The translations under genes were made by a program, and so were the position numbers. The notes below the pieces were generated by a model. The model was not told where the DNA came from and made no database searches. It worked only from the letters and a program-made list of their open reading frames with translations. Below, piece after piece: positions 42,815 through 50,981 of a DNA stretch of 64,000 nucleotides (position 1 is the first letter of the stretch; every line of letters starts with the position of its first letter). Source of the DNA: RGIG3701 sp030530205 (GTDB lineage: Bacteria; Planctomycetota; Planctomycetia; Pirellulales; Thermoguttaceae); the NCBI GenBank assembly GCA_030530205.1, contig JAUMVK010000016.1, positions 15,276-79,275 on the forward strand, read 5' to 3'.

Positions 42815-44644
42815 ATGAAACGCATTTTTGCTTTAACCTTGATCGTTCTGGCTTTCCTTTCCCTCCCCACGTTGGCAGAGAATTATTATGTGGATGCTGA
42901 AAAGGGTTCAGACTCCAATTCAGGCACGTCCCCGAAAACCGCGTGGAAGACGCTCCGGCATGTAAAGCGTCAGAATTTTCAGCCGGGTGACTCGATTTAC
43001 CTGCACGCCGGGCAGGTCTGGCGCGACCATTTTTCCTGTACCGCCAGCGGCGAGCCGGGAAAACCGATCACCTACGGCGTTTACGGAAAAGGCCCCAAAC
43101 CCGCGCTTTGGGGGAGCGTCGATTTGACCCGACCCGACTACTGGACGGAAGTTCAGCCCGGAATTTGGGCCACGCGCGCCGATGTGATCAAGCCGAAATG
43201 CGCCTACAAAAAGTTTGAAACGGCCAACTGGAGCTGCTACAGCGAGAACAAAGCAAAGACAGAATGGTCAGTCGGAGAGGACGAACAGGGCAAGTATTAT
43301 TCGATCACTTGCCTGAAACCGACCGACCGCGACTGCGACATTCAGTTGAACTGCGCGTCGTTCAAGGTCCCGGCTGAAAAAGGTCTTCGCTTCCGCTTCC
43401 TCGTCAAGTTGACCGGCGCAGACGGGGAAAACCTCATGACCGAGGAATTCGCCGGCAAATTCGCGGGGCTGGCCCGGATCATTCAGGCTTCCGCACCGTG
43501 GGGTGGTTACTCGATCCTTTCGGGAAAATCGTTCCAACTCACCGACGATGGGGCGGAAATAGAAGTAACGCTCAGTACGACCAACATCGAGGAAAAAGAG
43601 GATGGCCGTCTTTCGTTCTTCTGTGGTCCGCTACTCCCGGAAGGAAGCGCCTTAACGATTTACCCACGGGGGGTCGAACTGGTGAAAATCGATCGGATCG
43701 GCCTGTTTCACGACGTTGGGAATATTGTGATGCGTCGCGCGGACGCCGATGGAAAACCTACCGGCGACGACATTTGCGGCTGGAAACGTTGGAGTGTGGA
43801 AACCCTGGAAGACGAAGGCGATTACTACCACGACCTTTCGACGAACGTTCTGTATTTCAAATCAGAAAAGAACCCGGCGACCGTCTGGGCGAAGATGGAA
43901 GCCGCGTGCCGGTGCAACCTTTTCGACGTTGGGAGCCTGCACGACGTAGTGCTCGACGGTTGGGCGTTTGAGTACTCCGGCGGTCACGGAGTACGCGGCG
44001 GCACCGGAGCGAAACGGATCATCGTGCGAAACTGCGATTTCCGCTGGATCGGGGGAAGCTGGCTTTACACGCGCGGTCCGATTCCGACCCGGTACGGGAA
44101 CGGCATTGAATTCTGGAGTGGGAATGAAGATCTCCTCATCGAGAAAAACTACTTCTTCCAGGTGTACGACACGGCCATGACCAATCAGGGGCCGGATCCG
44201 GGCGTGCTCAAGAATATGGTCTGGCGCGAAAACCGCTGCGAAAAGTGCGAACAGTGCTACGAGATCTGGCTCTCGAGCGAGGAAATGACGGTCGAGTCGC
44301 TGGTCGTCGAGAAAAACCATTTCACGGATTCCGGCTATGGCTGGAGCCACGCCCAGCGCCCGGACAAACGCGCGACGCATTTTCTCGCGTATGGTTTCAA
44401 ATGCCAGGTGAAGAACATCGAGTACCGGGACAATTACCTCGGACCCTCGGCCATGGTCATGGTTTGGTTCCACCACCCGCGGATCGACGAGTTCCGGTTC
44501 AGCCGAAACACGTACGACCTTCCGGGCGCGGACCCGAACACGACCCCGCTCTTTTACTGGGGCGGCCTGCCGAGCGAGGGCGTTTCGTTCGAGAAATACC
44601 GCGAGATGACCGGGAACGATAAAGATTCGGTTTTCAAGAATTAA
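42815..44644 (+). CDS. Secreted right-handed beta-helix protein
   Basis: A 609-residue exported protein: signal peptide (MKRIFALTLIVLAFLSLPTLA), then the typical opening NYYVDAEKGSDSNSGTSPKT of parallel beta-helix lyase-like proteins (DUF1565/PL-type), an inserted sandwich-like region (about 130-290) and helix coils after about 370 (DVVLDGWAFEYSGGHGVRGG, RIIVRNCDFRWIGG, LLIEKNYFFQVYDT). Such proteins act on or bind plant-type polysaccharides; no catalytic residues can be named with confidence. Single gene with its own promoter. Confidence 0.82.
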   Translation: MKRIFALTLIVLAFLSLPTLAENYYVDAEKGSDSNSGTSPKTAWKTLRHVKRQNFQPGDSIYLHAGQVWRDHFSCTASGEPGKPITYGVYGKGPKPALWGSVDLTRPDYWTEVQPGIWATRADVIKPKCAYKKFETANWSCYSENKAKTEWSVGEDEQGKYYSITCLKPTDRDCDIQLNCASFKVPAEKGLRFRFLVKLTGADGENLMTEEFAGKFAGLARIIQASAPWGGYSILSGKSFQLTDDGAEIEVTLSTTNIEEKEDGRLSFFCGPLLPEGSALTIYPRGVELVKIDRIGLFHDVGNIVMRRADADGKPTGDDICGWKRWSVETLEDEGDYYHDLSTNVLYFKSEKNPATVWAKMEAACRCNLFDVGSLHDVVLDGWAFEYSGGHGVRGGTGAKRIIVRNCDFRWIGGSWLYTRGPIPTRYGNGIEFWSGNEDLLIEKNYFFQVYDTAMTNQGPDPGVLKNMVWRENRCEKCEQCYEIWLSSEEMTVESLVVEKNHFTDSGYGWSHAQRPDKRATHFLAYGFKCQVKNIEYRDNYLGPSAMVMVWFHHPRIDEFRFSRNTYDLPGADPNTTPLFYWGGLPSEGVSFEKYREMTGNDKDSVFKN

Positions 44645-44706
44645 AGAAAGCCCCTGGAACTTAAAATCAGGTCCCAGGGCGCAGACGCGACCCCCTCTAT
44701 ACCGCG

Positions 44707-44865
44707 ATTTAAACACGGATTTTCACGGATTAGGAAGGATTTTCCGGATTACGATTGATTCAATGGAAGCGTTTTCTGAACTTCATGCTTAAAAGAAATT
44801 AAAATCCTTTGAATCCTTGAAATCCGTGTAAATCCGTGTTTAAATTAAGGTTTGAAGTGAAGTGG
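44707..44865. repeat. Long inverted repeat, TTTAAACACGGATTTTCACGG family (second copy)
   Basis: ATTTAAACACGGATTTTCAC + GGATTAGGAAGGATT on the left; AATCCTTTGAATCCTTGAAA + TCCGTGTAAATCCGTGTTTAAAT on the right, then GGTTTGAAGTGAAGTGGA, the same flank as at 15328. It fills most of the 302-base gap after the beta-helix gene; a six-pair hairpin CCCTGG/CCAGGG (44652-44679) precedes it. No gene seen. Confidence 0.88.
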
Positions 44866-44946
44866 ACTCTGAATTGGAAAATTTAAATTTTTTACCCTTC
44901 CTTTTGATTGGGTAATGAAATCACTTTTCTTGAAAAAGCCTTTTTT

Positions 44947-47013
44947 ATGCCTGAAACCTTCGGAAAAGATCTGAACCCGGCCCAGCGAGAAGCCGTCGAG
45001 TACGGTGAGGGGCCGCTTTTGGTCGTCGCGGGAGCGGGGACTGGAAAAACGACCATGCTGGCGCACCGTGTGGCGCGTTTGGTAGCGGATGGGGCGCGGC
45101 CCGACCGGATCCTGCTCCTGACGTTCACCCGGCGTGCCGCGATGGAGATGCTTCAACGTGCCAGGAGGCTTCTCGAGACCGTTAAGAGTGTCCCGACCCA
45201 GTCTCAGCACGTTTCGAACGTCTGGGGCGGAACGTTTCACGCCGTGGGGACGCGGCTTCTTCGGATCTATGGCTCCTGCGTCGGTCTGCCGCAGAACTTC
45301 ACGATCATCGACCGGGCCGATCAGGAAGATCTCATGAATCTGGTCCGAACAGAAACCCTTGGCAAAACCACCGACGGCAAACGTTTCCCGAAGAAAGGGA
45401 CCCTTGTCTCGATTTATAGCCGGTGCGTGAACTCGCAGGCCAAACTTTATGATATTCTGTCGAAATACTACCCGAAACTGGAGGAGTATCTACCCGAGCT
45501 TGCAAAAATTTTCGACGCGTACACCCAGCGGAAGATCGAAAACGCGACGCTTGATTACGACGATCTGCTTCTTTACTGGTCGGCGATGATGCGCCACCCG
45601 GAGATTGGCGAAAAGATACGCTCCCGATTCGACTGGGTCCTCGTGGACGAGTACCAGGATACGAACCGGATCCAGGCGGAGATCGTGCAGGGCCTGACGC
45701 CGGACGGGAAGGGCCTGACCGTGGTCGGCGATGACGCGCAGTCGATCTATTCGTTCAGGGCCGCGACGGTGCGGAATATTCTGGACTTTCCCAAGACGTT
45801 TCCCGGAGCGAAAATCATTCCTCTGGAGGAAAACTACCGCAGCACGGCGTCGATCCTCAAGGCAGCGAACCGGGTCGTGGCGCAGTTGCATGAGCGGTAC
45901 AGGAAGGATCTTTTTGCCGTTCGGAAGGGGGGCGTGAGGCCGACTTTCTGCCGCTGCCGCGACGACGACGCCCAAACGCGCTACGTCGTGGACCTCGTGC
46001 TGGAACATTACGAAAACGGAATGCCACTGAAGGAGATGGCGGTGCTTTTCCGGTCCTCGTCCCACTCGCTGCGGCTGGAAACGGAACTGGCGCGGCGGCG
46101 GATCCCCTACGTCAAATACGGCGGGCTGAAGTTCACCGAAGCGGCGCACGTGAAGGATCTGCTCTCGTTCCTGCGCGTCGTGGAAAATCCGGGCGATTTC
46201 CCCGCCGGGTTACGGCTTTTGACGTTCCTTCCCGGGATCGGCCCGAAAAAGGCGCGGGACCTGATGGTTCTGCTTCAGCAGGCGGGCGGGAATTTTAACG
46301 TCTGGTCCTCGTGGACTCCGCCGAAGAACGCGCAGGAACTTTGGTTTCCCACGGTCGCGCTTCTGAAGCAGATCAACGAGCCGGACCGGCCGCTGAAGGA
46401 GCAGCTTGCCGCCGCGATCGAGTTTTATCGCCCGATCCTGACCGAGAAATGGCCGCTGGACGGCGACTCGCGTCTTTCGGATCTCGAGCAGCTTCTGAGC
46501 GTTTCGGGAAATTTCAAGAGCCGGCGCGAGATGCTCGCCGACTTTGTGCTGGACCCGCCCGCTTCCTCGGAGGAATTCGCGGATAAACCGGACATCGACG
46601 ACGACTGGCTGAACCTTTCGACCATCCACTCGGCCAAGGGGCTGGAATGGAAGTCGGTTTTCATCATTCACGCCAGCGATGGGAATATTCCATCCGATAT
46701 GAGTACGGGCCGCCCGGAAGAGATCGATGAGGAACTGCGGCTTTTCTACGTGGCGATGACGCGCGCCAAGGACTACCTGTACATCACGTGCCCGATGAAG
46801 TACTACCACGCCAACACGTACTGGGGCGACGCTTTCAGCACGGTCCTCCCGACGCGCTTCCTGCCCCCGGAGATCCTGAACGACTGCTTCGATTCGACCC
46901 GCTGCTGGGACGCACCGAACCCGGACGACGATCGGGACTTTCGGAATATTCTGGAAGAAGAGGGCATGACGACGGAAGAATGGATCAAGAAGCAGACGGA
47001 AAATTTGTGGTGA
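44947..47013 (+). CDS. UvrD/Rep-type superfamily 1 DNA helicase
   Basis: A 688-residue ATP-driven 3'-5' helicase. Motifs in order: Q-motif LNPAQREAVEYGEGPLLV, Walker A VAGAGTGKTTML, Ia TFTRRAAMEM, Walker B VLVDEYQDTN, III VVGDDAQSIYSFRAA, IV LEENYRSTASIL, V LSTIHSAKGLEWKSVFI and VI LRLFYVAMTRAKDYLYI. The length and lack of a long C-terminal extension fit PcrA/UvrD or a related Rep-like protein; which is unclear, so no symbol is given. ATG at 44947 chosen over an in-frame TTG at 44908. Convergent with the flagellar-like operon. Confidence 0.92.
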   Translation: MPETFGKDLNPAQREAVEYGEGPLLVVAGAGTGKTTMLAHRVARLVADGARPDRILLLTFTRRAAMEMLQRARRLLETVKSVPTQSQHVSNVWGGTFHAVGTRLLRIYGSCVGLPQNFTIIDRADQEDLMNLVRTETLGKTTDGKRFPKKGTLVSIYSRCVNSQAKLYDILSKYYPKLEEYLPELAKIFDAYTQRKIENATLDYDDLLLYWSAMMRHPEIGEKIRSRFDWVLVDEYQDTNRIQAEIVQGLTPDGKGLTVVGDDAQSIYSFRAATVRNILDFPKTFPGAKIIPLEENYRSTASILKAANRVVAQLHERYRKDLFAVRKGGVRPTFCRCRDDDAQTRYVVDLVLEHYENGMPLKEMAVLFRSSSHSLRLETELARRRIPYVKYGGLKFTEAAHVKDLLSFLRVVENPGDFPAGLRLLTFLPGIGPKKARDLMVLLQQAGGNFNVWSSWTPPKNAQELWFPTVALLKQINEPDRPLKEQLAAAIEFYRPILTEKWPLDGDSRLSDLEQLLSVSGNFKSRREMLADFVLDPPASSEEFADKPDIDDDWLNLSTIHSAKGLEWKSVFIIHASDGNIPSDMSTGRPEEIDEELRLFYVAMTRAKDYLYITCPMKYYHANTYWGDAFSTVLPTRFLPPEILNDCFDSTRCWDAPNPDDDRDFRNILEEEGMTTEEWIKKQTENLW

Positions 47014-47034
47014 CCCTCTACAAGGGTGTTATGC

Positions 47035-48348
47035 TTATATCCGTTTCATCTCAGCGATGGCGTTTTCCAGTGTAGAAGGTTCGTCAGTTCTTTGGCGCAG
47101 GAAGTTGATGATTGCCTGCTTCTTTTCCAGAGCTTCGTCCAGGGCAGGGTTGGTCCCCCGCTTGTAGGCGTTGATAGCCAGAAGATCTTTGTATTCGCGC
47201 CAGAGGGAAATCATGGAACGGATCTGAAGTGCCGTCTGGACATGCGATCTCTCGCAGATGTCGTTCATTAATCGGCTGATGCTGGCCGGTACGTCGATCG
47301 CAGGGTAGTGTCCGCTCTCGGCCAGTCGGCGGGAAAGCCACAGATGCCCGTCCAGCAGACCGCGCACCGTGTCGGCGATCGGTTCATTTTCATCGTCCCC
47401 TTCGACCAGCACCGTGTACATTGCGGTGATGCTTCCTTCGCGTGTTCGGCCTGTACGCTCGACCAGGGCCGGGAGCATGGCGAAAACAGACGGCGGGTAA
47501 CCGTTTCGCGCGGGAGGTTCACCAAGCGCCAAACCAATTTCACGCTGCGCCATGGCGAAACGGGTCAGGGAGTCCATCAGAAGCAGAACGTTTTTCCCGC
47601 GGTCCCGAAAATACTCTGCCACGGCGGTGGCCGTTTGTGAGGCACGCACGCGCAGGATCGGTGATTCGTCCCCCGTTGCGACCACTACGACGCTCCGGCG
47701 GCGGCCTTCGGGACCCAGGTCACGTTCCAGAAAATCGTTCACTTCGCGGCCGCGCTCGCCCACCAGACCGATCACGATCACGTCGGCGTTCGTGTAGCGG
47801 GCGATCATGCCGAGCAGGGTACTTTTCCCCACGCCGGAGCCGGCAAAAATCCCGACACGCTGACCCTCGCCAAGGGTGAACAGTGCGTCGATCGCGCGTA
47901 CGCCGGTCGAGATTGGCTTTGTGATCCTGGGCCGCTGGAACGCTTTGGGAGCGGCACGGTGGAAGGGGATCCGCTCAGTGTTCAGGAGTGCGTCAGGAGA
48001 AACCGGTTCAACGGAATCCTGAAGTACCTGTCCGCGTGCGTCGAGGACTTTGCCGAGCATCCCCTCGCCGATGGTGAGCCAAGGGGCGGTTTGAACCATC
48101 CGAACGCAATCTCCACGGCGGATACCATGGGTCGAATGGAGCGGGTAAAGAATGGCCTGTTCGTTCCGGAAGCCAATCACTTCTGCCGGAAGTGTGGAAC
48201 GGTCTCCGAGGCGAATTTCGGCCAGAGCGCCGACCGGGGCGGGAAAACCACTGACACGGATCGTGGTCCCACTCGTTTCCAGGACGGTGCCCGTGATGTC
48301 CGTCGGAATGACCGAGTCAAGCTGGTTCAGAAGGGAAAGAGGATTCAT
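47035..48348 (-). CDS. fliI: FliI-type flagellar/type III export ATPase
   Basis: A 437-residue ATPase of the FliI/SctN family, relative of the F1 beta subunit, which drives or primes export by flagellar-type secretion. Walker A GIFAGSGVGKSTLLG, Walker B VLLLMDSLTRFAMAQRE, the export-ATPase run GEPPARNGYPPSVFAMLPAL (FliI-like rather than virulence SctN-like) and RRLAESGHYPAIDVPASISR. ATGDESPILRVRA has Gly where most FliI have Ser. The sequence looks fully functional. It overlaps fliH by four bases (ATGA) and ends the four-gene leftward operon from 51800. Confidence 0.95.
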   Translation of the reverse strand: MNPLSLLNQLDSVIPTDITGTVLETSGTTIRVSGFPAPVGALAEIRLGDRSTLPAEVIGFRNEQAILYPLHSTHGIRRGDCVRMVQTAPWLTIGEGMLGKVLDARGQVLQDSVEPVSPDALLNTERIPFHRAAPKAFQRPRITKPISTGVRAIDALFTLGEGQRVGIFAGSGVGKSTLLGMIARYTNADVIVIGLVGERGREVNDFLERDLGPEGRRRSVVVVATGDESPILRVRASQTATAVAEYFRDRGKNVLLLMDSLTRFAMAQREIGLALGEPPARNGYPPSVFAMLPALVERTGRTREGSITAMYTVLVEGDDENEPIADTVRGLLDGHLWLSRRLAESGHYPAIDVPASISRLMNDICERSHVQTALQIRSMISLWREYKDLLAINAYKRGTNPALDEALEKKQAIINFLRQRTDEPSTLENAIAEMKRI

Positions 48349-48998
48349 GAACGGAGTTCCTCCGCGATTCTTTCGAGCTGGACGTCAAGCCGCTGATCAA
48401 GTTGGCCGTTTTCTGTTTTCAAAACACAGTCTCCTCGTGCCATTGCGGAAGAGGGTTTGATCGTCATGTGGCCGATCTTCCCAAATTCTCCGGCAAGGCG
48501 TTCCAGCGGTTCCCTCAGAAGTTCGGCATCCTGCGGATTCAGCGTCAGGATCAGGGAATTTTCCCCGGCGCAAAGCTGAAGCATTTCGCGGATCCACTGG
48601 ATTTCGATTTGCGGGTCTTTTTCCAGTTCACGCCTCAGAATGACGTGTGAAACACGCATGACGAGTGTCAAAAAAGCGTTTTCCCAGTTTTGGGTCAGTT
48701 CTTCGCGAAGTCCCGCACACTGACTGGCGATGGCGTGTATTTGCGTCAAAACCTGGTTGGAAATAGTCTGAACCTGGTTTTGCACACGTTCACGTACTTC
48801 CTCCTGAACAAGTTCCAAAGCGTGGCTTTTCCCTTGCTTCAAGCCTTCCTGAAACCCTTTTTTTCTGGCTTCGTCCTGAATTCCTTCGGCTTCCTGGACC
48901 GCATTGGCGACGATTTCCCGGGCTTTTTTCTTGACGGATTCCAGATAATCGGCCGCCTGGGCTTCCAAATCTTCGAAATTAAAAAGGTGAGAATTCAT
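48345..48998 (-). CDS. fliH: FliH-type export ATPase regulator
   Basis: A 217-residue protein: N-terminal glutamate/lysine-rich coiled coil (about 12-100, YLESVKKKAREIVANAVQEA, GFQEGLKQGKSHALELVQEE with the family's EG-x-x-x-G pattern), then the C-terminal globular part (VSHVILRRELEKDPQIEIQW, LTLNPQDAELLREPLERLAG). FliH/SctL dimers hold the export ATPase and link it to the switch or sorting platform. Start at ATG 48998; upstream codons overlap the fused fliF/fliG end. Its stop overlaps the start of fliI, so translation is likely coupled. Confidence 0.88.
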   Translation of the reverse strand: MNSHLFNFEDLEAQAADYLESVKKKAREIVANAVQEAEGIQDEARKKGFQEGLKQGKSHALELVQEEVRERVQNQVQTISNQVLTQIHAIASQCAGLREELTQNWENAFLTLVMRVSHVILRRELEKDPQIEIQWIREMLQLCAGENSLILTLNPQDAELLREPLERLAGEFGKIGHMTIKPSSAMARGDCVLKTENGQLDQRLDVQLERIAEELRS

Positions 48999-49029
48999 TT
49001 TATGACGTGCCCGACTGGTTTTCGTTTTG

Positions 49030-50961
49030 TTAAACTCCCGCGTGTTCCAGCACCCTCTGGCGAGCTTCCTCAACTTCCATCAGACGGATCTTTCCCGGAT
49101 GTGAAAGTTGAAACTGAAGTTCCTTTGCGGCCGGTTTGGGAAGGACATTCAAAACCCGATCCACCAGTTCGGGCTCGGCCCCGAGAAGCGCCAGATTGAG
49201 GTCCTGAACGGGTGTTTCGTTCAGAATTCCGCGCAGTTCCTGGTCAGAACACGACTTCAGATCTTCAAACCGACCTATAATTCTTTCCCTCGGAATCGCC
49301 TCTGCCAATGGGCGAATTGCTGGTTTTTCGGGGGTTTGGGCGTTTTTCCCCGTTTTGGGTTTCAGAATCGCTCCCACGGTTTCCAGAAAATCGTCTTCTT
49401 CGGTGGGTATTCCATCCAGTTCGTCCAAATGTTCCAGGATCACTTGAGCGGCTTTCCGCAAAATTTCTTCATCAGGCTCGTCACTTCCGGCCATTCGGGA
49501 CTCAATTCCCTCCCGGAGTTTCGTGGGGATGTGCTCCAAAACAGCCGCGGCGGTTTCAGGTTTCATCTGAGTCAAAAGCATGGCAGCCGTTTGCGGACGT
49601 TCTTCCAGAAACGCCAGTGCCAAACGTTCCGGTGCGACCTGTTCCAAAGCGGCGATTTCCGGGATGGTTTGCTGCGGTTCCGGCTCAGCTTCCGTCTCGG
49701 TCTGGGCAGTCATTTCTGCCGTGAATTCCGAATCATCGCTGGCTTCTTCGGCGATTTCGGAAACCAACTCGGTCATCAGGTCCGAAGTAGTGGCAGAACT
49801 TGATTTTTCCACCGATTTTTCTTCGGATTCCTGAAGTTTTTTATCCTGGCTGATGTTTTGTTTTTTTTCGGTGCGGAAAAGACCTTTTCTGGTCACGTAA
49901 ATGATCCAGACACAAATCAAAATTACTGGTGCGGCCAGAATTCCCAAAATGATCGTGATTTGGTTTACGTGTGATTCAGAGGTGTTTCCTCCGGGGAGTT
50001 TAATTTGACCCAAACTGGCTTGAGTTTTAGGAGTAAAATCGTTTTCGAGGTTTTCGAGCTCAGGAAGCGTTTGGGGAGGAGCAGGAGCCGCAGAGGAATT
50101 TCCGAGGGAAATTTGTCCGAGTGAAGCGGATGAGGCTGAAGGGGCGGCAAAGGTCGTTTCGTCCACCGCGGTCAGAAGGATTTCCCGGGACGATGTATTC
50201 CAAAGTTCCGGCTGGGGAAGGGGCTCGGACTGCAAAATGATTTTTTGCGTGTGGTTCGAGTTGGCCGATTCGGAGTGGCTGGAGGCGTTTTGTACCGGAG
50301 TTTCCGGCACGACTTCGACTTTCGGAGCGTCGAAACGCCACGACTGGTTTGTCCGCGTATCGACGATCGTCACGTTGGAAGCGCTCAGGCCACACACGGA
50401 GCAAGTGACGAGGCGCAGGATCGACTGAATATCTTCCTGTGTCACGGCATATCCAGCCCGGGAACGGATGGAAACGGCCGCCGAGGCGTGTTTTTCACGG
50501 GCAAAACCGGTTTTGGTTTCAGAAACATCGAGCAGAATTCGCGCGGACTCGATTCCGTGGAAGGTACGAATCTGGGCCGCGAGTGCCGCCTGTTTTTCGC
50601 GCAGGGCCGATGCTTCACGTTCCTTTTCGGAAACGAACAGACCCGTGGAGGACCCGGATTTTTCGGAAATTTCTGTCGTGAGGAAATCGACTTTTTTCAG
50701 GGCCTGGAGGAAGATGGTTTTCTGACGTTTTGGGACCTGGACCGTTCCGTTGGCGATTATGTAGTCGGAAAGTTTGGCATCGGCAAACGCCAGTTCGATC
50801 TGGATCAGTTCGCTTTCGGTGAATTGTTTTCCAGAGAAAATCGGCGCGTATTTCCCCTCCCCTCCCGTCGATTTTCCGAAATCAATACAGAAAACGAGCG
50901 AGACGGCGCAGGCCGCAAGGATCAGCAACAAAACGAGGATATAACGCTTAGAACGGTTCAT
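49030..50961 (-). CDS. FliF-FliG fusion: MS-ring protein joined to rotor-like domains
   Basis: One 643-residue polypeptide. Membrane helix 7-26; FliF RBM1-like region (about 38-95, KYAPIFSGKQFTESEL); RBM2-like region (about 118-205, RTFHGIESARILLDV, VTCSVCGLSASNVTIVDT). Residues 206-332 are Ser/Pro/Asn-rich low complexity where RBM3 and the beta-collar should be. Second membrane helix 335-356; acidic linker 357-440; FliG middle domain (LAFLEERPQTAAMLLTQMKP, 449-468; EERPQ replaces the EHPQ FliM site); FliG C-domain 564-643 (LALLGAEPELVDRVLNVLP). FliG N-domain and the FliF tail that normally bind each other are absent, replaced by covalent fusion. Torque residues are mostly lost. No internal stop or frameshift, so the fusion is real. 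20 bases after a degenerate hydrolase, 31 before fliH. Confidence 0.88.
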   Translation of the reverse strand: MNRSKRYILVLLLILAACAVSLVFCIDFGKSTGGEGKYAPIFSGKQFTESELIQIELAFADAKLSDYIIANGTVQVPKRQKTIFLQALKKVDFLTTEISEKSGSSTGLFVSEKEREASALREKQAALAAQIRTFHGIESARILLDVSETKTGFAREKHASAAVSIRSRAGYAVTQEDIQSILRLVTCSVCGLSASNVTIVDTRTNQSWRFDAPKVEVVPETPVQNASSHSESANSNHTQKIILQSEPLPQPELWNTSSREILLTAVDETTFAAPSASSASLGQISLGNSSAAPAPPQTLPELENLENDFTPKTQASLGQIKLPGGNTSESHVNQITIILGILAAPVILICVWIIYVTRKGLFRTEKKQNISQDKKLQESEEKSVEKSSSATTSDLMTELVSEIAEEASDDSEFTAEMTAQTETEAEPEPQQTIPEIAALEQVAPERLALAFLEERPQTAAMLLTQMKPETAAAVLEHIPTKLREGIESRMAGSDEPDEEILRKAAQVILEHLDELDGIPTEEDDFLETVGAILKPKTGKNAQTPEKPAIRPLAEAIPRERIIGRFEDLKSCSDQELRGILNETPVQDLNLALLGAEPELVDRVLNVLPKPAAKELQFQLSHPGKIRLMEVEEARQRVLEHAGV

Positions 50962-50981
50962 TCCAAATTCCCGCCTTTACT

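Noticed and set aside
47035..48348. A virulence-type SctN ATPase
   Set aside because: GEPPARNGYPPSVF and the overall pattern are of the flagellar FliI type, and the partner proteins are FliF/FliG/FliH-like.
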